Origin: Amycolatopsis echigonensis
Lineage (GTDB): Bacteria > Actinomycetota > Actinomycetes > Mycobacteriales > Pseudonocardiaceae
DNA length: 64,000 nt
Assembly: GCF_014174495.1 (NCBI RefSeq)
Contig: NZ_JACJHR010000007.1
Span: 1-64,000 of the forward strand
Direction: 5' to 3'
The notes below the pieces were generated by a model. The model saw nothing but the letters and a program-made list of their open reading frames with translations. It was not told the DNA's origin and made no database searches. The translations under genes were made by a program, and so were the position numbers. This document shows positions 43,707-52,705 of the stretch, one piece after another. How positions within the stretch are numbered: position 1 is the first letter of the stretch; every line of letters starts with the position of its first letter.

Positions 43707-44575
43707 CAGACCGACCGTACAACGTTCGCCGGCGGCCGGGTGCCGATGATGCTCGCCACCATCTCGGCGACCTGCCGCGTTTCGCGGACCTGGTGCGCGC
43801 GGAACATCGCCGCGCCGTGCATCGCGGACACCGCGGTGGCGGCGAGCGTGCCGATCACCCGTTCGCCGACCGGGAGGTCCAGCGTTTCGCCGATCACGTC
43901 CTTGTTCGACAGCGCCATCAGCACCGGCCAGCCGGTCGCGACCAGCGTGTCGACGTGCCGCAGCAGTTCGAGCGACTGGTAGGAGTTCTTGCCGAAGTCG
44001 ATGCAGGGGTCGATCATGATGCCCTCGCGCGGCACGCCCGCGGCGAGCGCGCGCTCGGCGAGCGCGGTGGTGCCTTCGACCACCGCGGCCACGACGTCGT
44101 CGTACACCGGCCGGACGGCTTCGGTGCGCGGAACGAGACCGTTGGTGTGCGAGCAGATGTAGCCCGCGCCGTGTTCGGCGGCGACGTCGAGGATTTCCGG
44201 TTCGACCGCGGCCCAGTTGTCGTTGACCAGGTCCGCGCCCGCGCGGCAGACGGCGTCGGCGACCTCGGCGCGGTAGGTGTCCACGCTGATGACCAGGTCG
44301 GGGAAGTTCTCGCGGGCCCATTCGACGGTCGGCACGACGCGGCGGATCTCCTCGGCCGCGGTGACCTCGGGGCCCTTGCCGGCGGGCACGCCGCCGATGT
44401 CGATCAGGTCGGCGCCCTCGGCGTGCGCGCGGCGGATGGCCGCCTGCGCGGGTGCTTCTTCGAAGGTCGCACCGTTGTCGTAGAACGAGTCGGGAGTGCG
44501 GTTGATGATGGCCATCACCAGGGCGCGGTCACTGGTGAGGCGACGGCCTCGGAACACGAGGTCGGGCGTTTGCAT
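43706..44575 (-). CDS. folP2: Dihydropteroate synthase paralogue (FolP2-like)
   Basis: 289-residue TIM-barrel protein of the pterin-binding family. AIINRTPDSFYDNGATF (about 23-39) and VNDNWA match DHPS. However, the loop after Asp59 reads IGGVPAGKG where true DHPS has GGESTRPG, so the Ser/Arg residues used for p-aminobenzoate catalysis are lost, as in mycobacterial FolP2. It is therefore probably not the folate DHPS. ATG at 44575. Coupled to the RibD-like reductase downstream. Confidence 0.85.
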   Translation of the reverse strand: MQTPDLVFRGRRLTSDRALVMAIINRTPDSFYDNGATFEEAPAQAAIRRAHAEGADLIDIGGVPAGKGPEVTAAEEIRRVVPTVEWARENFPDLVISVDTYRAEVADAVCRAGADLVNDNWAAVEPEILDVAAEHGAGYICSHTNGLVPRTEAVRPVYDDVVAAVVEGTTALAERALAAGVPREGIMIDPCIDFGKNSYQSLELLRHVDTLVATGWPVLMALSNKDVIGETLDLPVGERVIGTLAATAVSAMHGAAMFRAHQVRETRQVAEMVASIIGTRPPANVVRSV

Positions 44576-44715
44576 GCGGTCTCCCGGGCCGGAACGAAAG
44601 ATCTCGCGTGATCATAGGCGAGTTCGCGGCGGGAGTACGTCCGGCAGGTGGCGGGCGGAGCGGTCCGGAGGCCACCTGCGTCCGGGCGTTCGATCGATCT
44701 GCGTGGAGCGTGCGA

Positions 44716-45015
44716 TCAGGAGGCGAGCGCCTCGTTGACGGTCAGGAACTCGCCCGCGGTGCGGGTGGCGGTGAATTCGATCACGCGGTAATGCGCGAGC
44801 CGTTGCAGCACGAGGGGATCGGTGGCGAGCACGGCGTCGAGCTTGCCGCGCAGGCACGGGCGGGTGATGATGACCTGGTCGGCGTCCTCGTTTCCTTTTC
44901 CGGAAACGAGGAACAATCCATGCTCGAACTGGCTTCGCAGCCACTCCGCATGTTCCGCCAGTGCGTAGTCGACTTCGTTTCGAGGTGCGGTGTAGGACAG
45001 CAAGGCGATGTACAT
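44716..45015 (-). CDS. YciI-family protein
   Basis: 99-residue ferredoxin-like-fold protein. MYIALLSYTAPRNEVDYALAEH and FLVSGKGNEDADQVII (as blocks), with a conserved His near 22, match YciI-like dimeric proteins, which include a few dechlorinases but mostly unknown functions. ATG at 45015 lacks a clear ribosome site; an in-frame TTG at 45099 would add 28 residues that look non-coding. A relatively AT-rich region upstream (45080-45140) may carry the promoter. Confidence 0.75.
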   Translation of the reverse strand: MYIALLSYTAPRNEVDYALAEHAEWLRSQFEHGLFLVSGKGNEDADQVIITRPCLRGKLDAVLATDPLVLQRLAHYRVIEFTATRTAGEFLTVNEALAS

Positions 45016-45195
45016 GACCACAGAGTAGGACGCCCGGTCGGATGGTGCATCCTCCTCCCGAGTGCCGTCGCGTGTCATCGAATGGTCAAGTATTCCCAAT
45101 AACTCTTTACGGATAAGCGTACTGTTTGGATTTCCGTTACGGGGTACGGGAAATCGCCGCCGTCGGCGTTTCCGCAGGACATTTCGGACGGATGG

Positions 45196-46716
45196 TCAAG
45201 ACCACCCCCAGTTCTGCGTGAAGCAGCCCGCCAGATAAAGATCCACGCGATCGGCGAACCGGCTCGGATCGCGTCCGGTGAGTTCGCCGATCCGGGTGAT
45301 CCGGTATCGCAGGGTGTTCACGTGCAAGTGCAGAGTGGCCGCCGTCTGCGTCCACGATCCCGAATGTTCGAGGAACGCCTTGAGTGTCGTTATCAGTTCG
45401 GAACCGTGCGCCGCGTCGTACGCGAGTACCGGGCCCAGTACTTTTTCGCCGAATGTCCGGCGCAAGCCCTCCGGCACGGCGGCGAGCAGCAGCAAATGTG
45501 AAGCCACTTCGTCTCCGGACAACACAGTCGCGCGGCCCGGCGTCATCGCCGCCAGCGTGCGCGCGTGCCGGGCTTCCTGCACGCCGGCGCGGAGACCGGC
45601 GGCGTCCGCGGCGCGGCTGAGGCCGAGCGTCAGCCGCGCGGACCCGAGCGCGGGTTCGATGGTGTGCACCGCTTCCCGCAACGTTTCGGTGTCGCGCGAG
45701 GAGAAGAGACCGAACGTCTCGCCGTCGACGGTCGCCACGAGCACCGGCTGTCCGGTGGTCGCCAGCAGCTCCTCCACCAGCACCTGCGCGAGGCCCGGCC
45801 CGCCGCCGCGGACCTCGGCGGACAGCGTCGTCACCGGTTCCTGCGGGGCGAACCCGGCGGCGGACAGCCGGGACGTCAGCTCGCCCGGCGCGGCGTCGTC
45901 GGAGAGCACCAGCCGCAGCAGCGGTTCGGCCGCCCGGTTCTCGATCCGGCGGGCCTCGTCCACCCGGGACCGCTCGAGCCCGACCAGCGCCGCGAGTTCC
46001 AGGGCCAGCTCGCGGCGCGCGGACGTCCACTGCGCCGGATCGCCCTCCACCACCAGGAACCAGCTCGCGATCCGGTGCCCGGAGCGTCCGGCCGCGCCGA
46101 GCAGCGTGACCGGACCGTCCTGGCACGGCAGCCGTTCGGCGCGCAGGAACCGGCGAGCCAGCGCGGTGCGGCGCGCGGCGGGCAATTCCGGACCGCCAGC
46201 GAGCTGCTGTCCGGTCGCGCTCAGCACGAGACAGTCGGTGCCCAACTCCTCGGCACCCGCCTTGACCAGCGCGGACAGCCCGTGGCCGGAGGTCACCGCG
46301 GCCACCAGCCGCCGGTGCGAATCGCGAGCCGGAGCCGACCGTTCCGCGGCCAGGCCGAGGATCACCCGCTCGGCCACGGTCGCGAACGAAACCGACACCG
46401 GCACCTCGAACAACGGCAGGCCGACGCGTTCGCAGGCGGCCACGAGGTAGTCCGGCACCGGGCCGCCGACCTCGGCGGTGCCCGCCCCGAGCGCGGTCAC
46501 GCCCGCGGCGGCCAGTTTGCCGACGAACGCGTCCGCGTCCGCCGGCCCCGGCAGCCAGCGCAGGCCGCAGAGCACGATCTCGCCGCCGTCGAGGTACCGC
46601 GTCGGGTCCTGCAGGGTCGCCTGGAAGACGCGGCCGAACTCCCGGTCGCGCGCGTTCTCGCCCGCCAGCAGCCGCAACCCCAGCTCCGGGGTGTCGAGCA
46701 GTGCACCCAGCCGCAT
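45196..46716 (-). CDS. pucR: PucR-family regulator of purine catabolism
   Basis: 506 residues. The N-terminal PucR ligand domain (about 5-125) is followed by a GGDEF-like helical region and a C-terminal helix-turn-helix (about 440-495, TAATLHLHVNTLRYRITRI), the PucR/CdaR signature. It probably controls the purine genes transcribed divergently from it. ATG at 46716 has GGAAGGAGG upstream; the longer upstream frame is rejected. A perfect 16-base palindrome lies in the divergent region. Confidence 0.88.
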   Translation of the reverse strand: MRLGALLDTPELGLRLLAGENARDREFGRVFQATLQDPTRYLDGGEIVLCGLRWLPGPADADAFVGKLAAAGVTALGAGTAEVGGPVPDYLVAACERVGLPLFEVPVSVSFATVAERVILGLAAERSAPARDSHRRLVAAVTSGHGLSALVKAGAEELGTDCLVLSATGQQLAGGPELPAARRTALARRFLRAERLPCQDGPVTLLGAAGRSGHRIASWFLVVEGDPAQWTSARRELALELAALVGLERSRVDEARRIENRAAEPLLRLVLSDDAAPGELTSRLSAAGFAPQEPVTTLSAEVRGGGPGLAQVLVEELLATTGQPVLVATVDGETFGLFSSRDTETLREAVHTIEPALGSARLTLGLSRAADAAGLRAGVQEARHARTLAAMTPGRATVLSGDEVASHLLLLAAVPEGLRRTFGEKVLGPVLAYDAAHGSELITTLKAFLEHSGSWTQTAATLHLHVNTLRYRITRIGELTGRDPSRFADRVDLYLAGCFTQNWGWS

Positions 46717-46814
46717 GCGCGCCTCCTTCCGCCCATCAGTACCGCACACCAGAGGGGTTTGGCGGAAACTACGAAAAACCGGCCGTTCGCGGCCGCCGCT
46801 TTCGGTGGATCTGC

Positions 46815-46830
46815 CGTGGCCCGGGCCACG
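46815..46830. promoter_or_regulatory. palindrome CGTGGCCCGGGCCACG between pucR and the uricase gene
   Basis: Perfect 16-base palindrome about 50 bases before the uricase start and 100 before pucR. The position suits a PucR operator, but GC palindromes arise easily here, so the link is tentative. Confidence 0.35.
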
Positions 46831-46877
46831 CCGCGCCAGGTGTACTCACTCGGCGAGCGAACGAGAAGGGATGACCA

Positions 46878-47759
46878 ATGGCGATCGTTCTTGGCGACAA
46901 CCGCTACGGGAAGGCCGAAAACCGGCTGGTCCGCGTCGACCGTGCCGCCGGTGACGGTGGCGAGCACCGCATCACCGACCTCACCGTGAGCGTGTCGCTG
47001 TCGGGCGACATGAGCGACACCCACCTGACCGGGGCCAACGACAAGGTGCTGGCCACCGACACGCAGAAGAACACCGTATTCGCTTTCGCCCGCGACGGCA
47101 TCGGCGAGATCGAGGACTTCGCGCTGCGGCTGGCCCGGCACTTCGTGTCCACGCAGGAGAGCATCCACCTCGCCCGGGTCGGGATCGTGGCCCATCCGTG
47201 GGAACGGCTTCAGGTCGGCGGACGTCCCGCGCACCATTCGTTCGCGCGGTCCGGAGCGGGCACGCGCACCACGCGCGTCACTTACGACGGCGAGCGGGCC
47301 TGGGTGCTCGGCGGGGTCGAAGACCTGACCGTGCTCAACTCCACCGGTTCCGAATTCTGGGGCTTCCCGCGCGACCAATACACCACGCTGGCCGAGGTGA
47401 AGGACCGGATCCTCGCCACCGCGGTATCCGCGACCTGGCGGTTCTCCGTCGAAGAGACCGACTGGGCGCACGCGCACGAAACCGCGCTCGCCACGCTGCT
47501 CGACGCGTTCGGCGGCACGCACAGCCTGTCCCTGCAGCAGACGCTGTACGCGATGGGGGAGGCCGTGTTGGAAGCCGTCCCGGAGATCGCGGAGATCCGC
47601 TTCTCGCTGCCGAACAAGCACCACTTCCTCGTCGACCTCGAGCCGTTCGGGCTCGACAACCCCGGCGAGGTGTTCTACGCCGCCGACCGGCCCTACGGCC
47701 TGATCGAGGGCACCGTCCTGCGCGACGACGCCCCGCCGGCCGGCCCGGCCTGGTCCTGA
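46878..47759 (+). CDS. uox: Urate oxidase (uricase)
   Basis: Cofactor-free enzyme that oxidises urate to 5-hydroxyisourate. 293 residues, typical length. Family signatures include AIVLGDNRYGKAENRLVRV (with the catalytic Lys near 12), TDTQKNTVFAFA (conserved Thr), FWGFPRDQYTTL and LPNKHHFLVDL. ATG at 46878 follows GAGAAGGGA. First gene of a plus-strand purine-catabolic run; downstream 5-hydroxyisourate hydrolase and OHCU decarboxylase are not in the window. Confidence 0.93.
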   Translation: MAIVLGDNRYGKAENRLVRVDRAAGDGGEHRITDLTVSVSLSGDMSDTHLTGANDKVLATDTQKNTVFAFARDGIGEIEDFALRLARHFVSTQESIHLARVGIVAHPWERLQVGGRPAHHSFARSGAGTRTTRVTYDGERAWVLGGVEDLTVLNSTGSEFWGFPRDQYTTLAEVKDRILATAVSATWRFSVEETDWAHAHETALATLLDAFGGTHSLSLQQTLYAMGEAVLEAVPEIAEIRFSLPNKHHFLVDLEPFGLDNPGEVFYAADRPYGLIEGTVLRDDAPPAGPAWS

Positions 47760-47796
47760 GCACACCGAAACCTGAGCTGTTGGGAGCAGTACCGTC

Positions 47797-48285
47797 ATGA
47801 CCGTGTCCATCGATGCCGACGTCGAACGCGCCTGGCTCGCCGAATGCGTGCGGATCGCCGAGAAGAACGTCGCCGACGGCGGCGGCCCGTTCGGCGCGCT
47901 GGTGGTGAAGGACGGCGAGATCGTCGCGACCGGCGTCAACCGCGTCACCCCCTCGCTCGACCCGACCGCGCACGCCGAGGTGGTCGCGATCCGCGCGGCC
48001 TGCCAGGCGCTCGGCACGTTCAGCCTCGCCGGCTGCGTGCTCGTCTCCTCGTGCGAGCCGTGCCCGATGTGCCTCGCGTCGTCGCTGTGGGCCCGCGTGG
48101 ACCGCGTGCTCTACGCCGCCGATCGCGACGACGCCGCCCGAGCCGACTTCGACGACCGGGCCTTCTACGAGCTTTTCGACCACCCGCGCGAAACGTGGCA
48201 GACCCCGGTTTCGCGAGTGTCCACACCGGACGCTTTCGCCCCGTTCTCCGCCTGGCTAGGCCGACCCGACCGGATCGAGTACTGA
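47797..48285 (+). CDS. Guanine deaminase-type nucleoside deaminase
   Basis: 162-residue zinc enzyme of the cytidine-deaminase fold. Zn motif TAHAEVVAI (His, catalytic Glu) and CEPCPMCLA (two Cys). The length and GGGPFGALVVKDG match CDA-type guanine deaminases, which turn guanine into xanthine and so feed the urate route; tRNA adenosine deaminase is less likely given the context. ATG with a GGGAGCAG site, 37 bases after uox. Confidence 0.88.
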   Translation: MTVSIDADVERAWLAECVRIAEKNVADGGGPFGALVVKDGEIVATGVNRVTPSLDPTAHAEVVAIRAACQALGTFSLAGCVLVSSCEPCPMCLASSLWARVDRVLYAADRDDAARADFDDRAFYELFDHPRETWQTPVSRVSTPDAFAPFSAWLGRPDRIEY

Positions 48286-48460
48286 GCCTCGGCGAGTGCT
48301 GATGCCGGTCAGAATCGGCTTCAGCGTCCCCCGCCCCACCCCACCGGGCCACCCTCCCGGTGCTGACCGGAGCACCAGAAAAACGCAAACGTCCCGCCGT
48401 GGGCGCCCCTCGCGCATGCCAGGGGTGCGTGCGGCACACCCACCGGCAAGGGGAGGACGC

Positions 48461-49903
48461 ATGACCCAGGTACGCCTCGACGAAGCGGTGACCTCGGCTC
48501 CCGGACCCCAGCGCAAGTCCATTGTGGAGCGACTGTTCGAACTGCGCGCTCGCAACACCACCGTAGGCCGGGAAGTACGCGGCGGCTTGACCACGTTCGT
48601 CGCGATGGCCTACATCGTGTTGCTCAACCCGCTCATCCTCGGCGCTTCCGCCGACATCACCGGCGCGAAACTCAGCGCCGCGCAAGTGACCACGGCGACC
48701 GCGCTCGCCGCCGCGGTGATGACTGTCCTCATGGGACTCGTCGGCAACGCGCCGCTCGCGCTCGCCGCCGGTCTCGGCATCAACGGCATCGTCGCGTTCC
48801 AGATGGCCCCGTCGATGACGTGGGCGCAGGCTTTCGGGCTGGTAGTGCTCGAAGGCGTCTGCATTGTGCTGATGGCGGTCAGCGGCGTCCGGGAACGCAT
48901 TATGAACGCGATTCCGGGTCCGTTGAAAACCGCGATCACCGTCGGCATCGGGCTCTATATCGCGCTCGTCGGCCTGGTGAGCGCCGGGTTCGTCACGCGG
49001 ACCCCGGACGCGGCGCATACGACTGTCCCGGTGCGGCTCGGCCTCGGAGGGCATCTGCACGGCCTGCCGATCGCGGTGTTCTGCTTCGGCCTGCTGCTGA
49101 TGACCGTGCTGATGGCGCGGAAGGTGCCGGGCGCGGTGCTGATCAGCATCGCCGCCGCCACCGTGCTCGCGGTGGTGCTGCACGACGGATTCGGCGTCGG
49201 CGATTGGGGCCTGACGACTCCGACGCTGCCGGATTCGGTCGTGGCGGCTCCCGATTTCGGGCTGCTCGGGCACATCGACCTGTTCGGCGGATTCGCCAAG
49301 GCGGGCGCGCTGACCGCGACGATCTTCCTGTTCACCCTGGTGCTGTCCGGCTTCTTCGACGCGATGGGCACGATCACCAGCGTGTCTGCCGAGGCCGGGC
49401 TGTCGGAGAACGGCCGGGTGCCGAGGATGGGCCGGATCCTGTTCGTGGACGGGGCCGGGGCGATCGCGGGCGGGCTGACCGGCTCGTCGCCGAACACCGT
49501 GTTCCTGGAGTCCGCGGCCGGCGTCGGGGAGGGCGCGCGGACCGGGCTGGCGAGTGTCGTGACCGGACTGCTGTTCGGGGCGACGCTGCTGTTCACGCCG
49601 ATCGCGGGCATCGTCCCGGCGCAGGCCGCCGCGCCCGCGCTCGTGGTGATCGGCGGGATGATGGTGGCGCAATGCCGCAATATCCCGTGGAACGACCCGG
49701 ACTACACGATCCCGGTGTTCCTGACGGTCGCGCTCATTCCGTTCACCTACTCCATCACCAACGGCGTCGGCGCGGGCCTCATCGCGTTCGTGCTGATCAA
49801 GACCTTCCGCGGGAAGTGGCGTGAAGCGGGGTGGATCCTCACCGTGCTCGCGCTCGTGTTCACCGTCTATTTCGGAATCGACGTGGTGAAGGCGATCCTC
49901 TGA
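48461..49903 (+). CDS. NCS2-family purine permease (AzgA/PbuG-like)
   Basis: 480-residue transporter with about 12-14 membrane helices. The start RGGLTTFVAMAYIVLLNP is typical of AzgA/GhxP-like permeases. SGFFDAMGTITSVSAEAG and GSSPNTVFLESAAGVGEGARTGL (as blocks) carry the family's substrate-site motifs. It likely imports hypoxanthine, guanine or adenine with protons. ATG at 48461 with GGGAGGACGC upstream. A GCGCCCCT/AGGGGTGCG hairpin (about 48399-48430) lies in its leader. Confidence 0.9.
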   Translation: MTQVRLDEAVTSAPGPQRKSIVERLFELRARNTTVGREVRGGLTTFVAMAYIVLLNPLILGASADITGAKLSAAQVTTATALAAAVMTVLMGLVGNAPLALAAGLGINGIVAFQMAPSMTWAQAFGLVVLEGVCIVLMAVSGVRERIMNAIPGPLKTAITVGIGLYIALVGLVSAGFVTRTPDAAHTTVPVRLGLGGHLHGLPIAVFCFGLLLMTVLMARKVPGAVLISIAAATVLAVVLHDGFGVGDWGLTTPTLPDSVVAAPDFGLLGHIDLFGGFAKAGALTATIFLFTLVLSGFFDAMGTITSVSAEAGLSENGRVPRMGRILFVDGAGAIAGGLTGSSPNTVFLESAAGVGEGARTGLASVVTGLLFGATLLFTPIAGIVPAQAAAPALVVIGGMMVAQCRNIPWNDPDYTIPVFLTVALIPFTYSITNGVGAGLIAFVLIKTFRGKWREAGWILTVLALVFTVYFGIDVVKAIL

Positions 49904-49921
49904 GAAGAAAGGGACCGACAA

Positions 49922-50299
49922 ATGCCTCTGATGTTCCTCAACGGCGGCGCGATGCGCGGCGAACCTCTGCACCATCTGCTCGACGGCGCTCCACTGGTGG
50001 CCGAAACGACCACGGCCGCGAAGTACCGGTTCTACTCGGTAGGCGGGCAATGCCCGGCACTCGTGCCGGTAGCGCACGGCGGCGCGGCGATCTCCGGCGA
50101 GGTCTACGACATCCCGCTGGACCAGCTGCGCGACCGCGTGCTCCCGTCCGAACCGCCGGAGCTGGAGCTGGGCGTGATCGAACTGGCCGACGGCAGTTCG
50201 GCGTTCGCGATGCTGCTGCGGCGGCCGCAGACGTCGCACGTGCAGCTGCGGGACATCACGGAAATCGGCGACTGGCGAGCGTTCAAGGCCGCGGCGTGA
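49922..50299 (+). CDS. Allophanate-hydrolase-related protein (gamma-glutamylcyclotransferase-like fold)
   Basis: 125 residues resembling the C-terminal domain of allophanate hydrolase found alone in actinobacteria. LMFLNGGAMRGEPLH at the start, KYRFYSVGGQCPALVPV, then ISGEVYDIPLDQLRDRVLP. It is too short to be an allophanate hydrolase (no amidase domain). Context between a purine permease and glycerate kinase suggests a role in ureide/allophanate breakdown, but the reaction is unknown. It overlaps the glycerate kinase start by four bases. Confidence 0.75.
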   Translation: MPLMFLNGGAMRGEPLHHLLDGAPLVAETTTAAKYRFYSVGGQCPALVPVAHGGAAISGEVYDIPLDQLRDRVLPSEPPELELGVIELADGSSAFAMLLRRPQTSHVQLRDITEIGDWRAFKAAA

Positions 50300-51396
50300 C
50301 GGTTCTGGTCGCTCCGGACAAGTTCAAGGGCTCGCTCACCGCGGCGGAGGTCGCGGAGGTGGTGGCCGCGGCGTTCGCCGAGGTCGCGCCCGGCGAGCCG
50401 GTGCGGCAGCTGCCGGTGGCGGACGGCGGCGACGGGACAGTCGCCGCCGCTGTCGCCGCCGGGTTCCGGCAGATCCCGGTGCGGGTGACCGGCCCGACGG
50501 GCCGCCGGATCACCGCGTACTACGCGCTGCGCGGGACGGTCGCCGTGGTCGAGCTGGCGGAGGCGTCCGGCCTCCACCGGCTGCCCGGCGGCCGGCCGGA
50601 ACCGCTGACCGCGTCGAGCTACGGCACGGGCGAGCTGATCGCGGCCGCCCGTGCCGCCGGGGCGACGCAGATCGTGCTCGGCGTCGGCGGCAGCGCTTGC
50701 ACCGACGGCGGGGCCGGGTTGTTGACAGCGTTGGGCGCGCGGTTGCTCGACGCTTCCGGTACGCCGCTTCCGCCGGGCGGCGCGGCGTTGGCGGAGTTGT
50801 CCACAGTGGATCTGTCCGGACTGCCCGAAGTGGACATTGTCCTGGCGTCCGATGTGGACAACCCGTTGCTGGGTGTGGATGGCGCGGCCGCGGTGTACGG
50901 GTCGCAGAAGGGCGCCGGCCCCTCCGAGATCGCGTTGCTGGAACGCGGGTTGACCCGTTGGGCCGAAGTTGTGGGCTCCGCGCACGCCACCACCCCGGGC
51001 GCTGGCGCGGCAGGCGGCGTCGGGTTCGGTGTGCTCACCGGACTCGGCGCTCGCCTTCGGCCGGGCATCGAGTTGCTGCTGGAATTGCTCGGTTTCCCGG
51101 CCGCGGCTCGCGACGCCCGGCTCGTCGTCACCGGCGAGGGGTCGCTGGATACCCAGTCGCTGCACGGAAAAGCACCGGTGGGTGTTCTCCGGGCAGCGGG
51201 TGACACCCCGGTGGTCGCGTTGGCCGGTCGATGCCTGCTGTCCGCGCCGGAATGGCAGGAAGCGGGCTTCGCCGGGGTGTACGCGCTGACCGATCTGGAG
51301 CCGGACGAGGACCGGTGTGTGGCGCGGGCCCGGTCGCTGCTGCGGGACCGGGCCGCGCAGCTGGCTCGGGACTTCAGCCGAGCAATACCTGCCTGA
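50296..51396 (+). CDS. Glycerate kinase (GlxK type)
   Basis: 366-residue kinase that phosphorylates glycerate, the last step from glyoxylate via tartronate semialdehyde. N-terminal [26 protein letters not shown], the glycine-rich [14 protein letters not shown] and [18 protein letters not shown] (as blocks) define the family. GTG at 50296 overlaps the previous stop (GTGA). Its presence fits a purine-to-glyoxylate route. Its 3' end overlaps the convergent Nudix gene by 23 bases. Confidence 0.92.
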   Translation: MTVLVAPDKFKGSLTAAEVAEVVAAAFAEVAPGEPVRQLPVADGGDGTVAAAVAAGFRQIPVRVTGPTGRRITAYYALRGTVAVVELAEASGLHRLPGGRPEPLTASSYGTGELIAAARAAGATQIVLGVGGSACTDGGAGLLTALGARLLDASGTPLPPGGAALAELSTVDLSGLPEVDIVLASDVDNPLLGVDGAAAVYGSQKGAGPSEIALLERGLTRWAEVVGSAHATTPGAGAAGGVGFGVLTGLGARLRPGIELLLELLGFPAAARDARLVVTGEGSLDTQSLHGKAPVGVLRAAGDTPVVALAGRCLLSAPEWQEAGFAGVYALTDLEPDEDRCVARARSLLRDRAAQLARDFSRAIPA

Positions 51397-51766
51397 CGTG
51401 GTCGGACAGGGGGAGTCCGGCCGCGTCCGCGGGGGTCAGCCAGCGGTGGTCGTCGTGTTCGGCCGGGTTGAGCTGAAGGTCGCCGAGGAATTCCGGGTGC
51501 GCGTCGTAGTAGGCGGCGTGCACGGTGAACGGTTTGCCGGTGCGGTCCGGCCAGGATTGGCGGGTCCGCTCCCCGGCGAGCCGTACGCGCAGTCCGGTTT
51601 CCTCGGCGACTTCCCGCACCGCGGTGGCCTCCGGAGCCTCGCCGGGTTCGACGGTGCCGCCAGGGAATTCCCAATGCCCACCGAGGAAAGTCCCCGGCGC
51701 GCGGCGGATCAGCAGCACGCTTTCGCCGCGGGGGAGCAGGACGTAGGCGAGATGTTTGTCGTTCAT
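51374..51766 (-). CDS. Nudix hydrolase (MutT-like)
   Basis: 130 residues. Nudix box starts [18 protein letters not shown] and continues AEETGL, complete. WEFPGG before it is the usual MutT-type lead-in, so a nucleotide such as 8-oxo-dGTP is possible but unproven. ATG at 51766 overlaps the stop of the SDR remnant upstream by four bases. Tail-to-tail overlap with glycerate kinase. Confidence 0.87.
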   Translation of the reverse strand: MNDKHLAYVLLPRGESVLLIRRAPGTFLGGHWEFPGGTVEPGEAPEATAVREVAEETGLRVRLAGERTRQSWPDRTGKPFTVHAAYYDAHPEFLGDLQLNPAEHDDHRWLTPADAAGLPLSDHVRQVLLG

Positions 51767-52008
51767 GCCGCACCTCCGTTGGCGACGAGGACTTGACCGT
51801 TCACCCAGCCGCCTTCAGGTCCGCACAGGAACACGACGAGACCCGCGCAGTCCCGTGGCGTGCCGGCCCGGCCGAGTGGCGTGTGCTGCTTGATCGCCTC
51901 GCGCAGGGATTCGGAGATCCAGCCGGCTTCCCTCAGACGCTCGGCGATTGCCGTGCCGATACCGGCTTTCCTCCCGACGCCGGTGACGAGGGCGGTTTTA
52001 TTCTTCAA
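51763..52008 (-). pseudogene. Internally deleted SDR gene
   Basis: 81-residue frame that joins the start of a short-chain dehydrogenase (KTALVTGVGRKAGIGTAIAERL, here in parts TALVTGVGR and GIGTAIAERLREAGW) straight to its end ([34 protein letters not shown]). About 160 central residues, including NAG and the catalytic Ser, Tyr and Lys, are missing, while the frame stays open. It cannot be an active SDR. Overlaps both neighbours by a few bases. Confidence 0.8.
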
Positions 52009-52705
52009 TGGCGCCGTCTTTCGCGCGGAGGTGCTGCCGGAACGTGTAGGACGGGTCGCTTTCCCGGCGGGCCAGGAATTCGCTGAACCGAACCTGTTCG
52101 CGGAGCGTGACGCCGTCGCGGATCTTCGCCGCCTGCCGGTGCTCGGTGTCGCGAATGGACTCCGCGAGCCGGAATACCTCCTCGGCTTGGGAGGCCGGGA
52201 CGAAGAGCACGCCGTCGTCGTCGCCGAACACGAGATCGTCGGTGGTCAGGGTCCATTCGCCGACGGTCGCGGCCTCCAGCGCGTCGGCTGCGCGGTCGTT
52301 GAGGTGCAGGGGGCCGGTGGACAACGAGCCCAGGCTGTACACCGGGAGGCCGATCTCGCGCAGTTCCGCGGTGTCGCGGTGCAGGCCCCAGATGACGATG
52401 CCGCTGAGGCCTGCCGCCGCGACTTCGGCGGTGATGAGATCGCCGACACAGCTCTCGTCCAGCCGTCCGAGGTTGTCGACGACGAGCACGTCGCCGGGTT
52501 GTGCGGAGGTGAGGGCTTCGAGGAAGACGTCGACACTGCCCGCGTGCCGGGCGGGGAGGACTCGTCCGGCGAGTTTGAGTCCGGGGACAACGGCTTTGGT
52601 TCCGGCAGGTGCGCATCGCACGGTCAGCCGGGCGCGGAGGCAGCCGTCGGCCAGGTGGGCGGTGGTCAGTGCCGCGAAACGGTCGGTGAGTTCGGTGTGG
52701 TTCAT
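51998..52705 (-). CDS. RraA-family protein (HMG/CHA-aldolase-like)
   Basis: 235 residues. The RraA fold signatures are PGDVLVVDNLGRLDESCVGD, then IVIWGLHRDTAELREIGLPV. Members are class II aldolases acting on 4-hydroxy-4-methyl-2-oxoglutarate or oxaloacetate decarboxylases; others regulate RNase E. Here the canonical GxxxxxxxxxxxxRD pattern appears as G-L-H-R-D. ATG at 52705 has GAAGGGCGGG upstream. It overlaps the SDR remnant by 11 bases. Confidence 0.82.
   Translation of the reverse strand: MNHTELTDRFAALTTAHLADGCLRARLTVRCAPAGTKAVVPGLKLAGRVLPARHAGSVDVFLEALTSAQPGDVLVVDNLGRLDESCVGDLITAEVAAAGLSGIVIWGLHRDTAELREIGLPVYSLGSLSTGPLHLNDRAADALEAATVGEWTLTTDDLVFGDDDGVLFVPASQAEEVFRLAESIRDTEHRQAAKIRDGVTLREQVRFSEFLARRESDPSYTFRQHLRAKDGAIEE

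Noticed and set aside
48286..48460. Purine riboswitch before the NCS2 permease
   Set aside because: Only one GC hairpin is visible; no three-way junction or conserved purine-aptamer loops.
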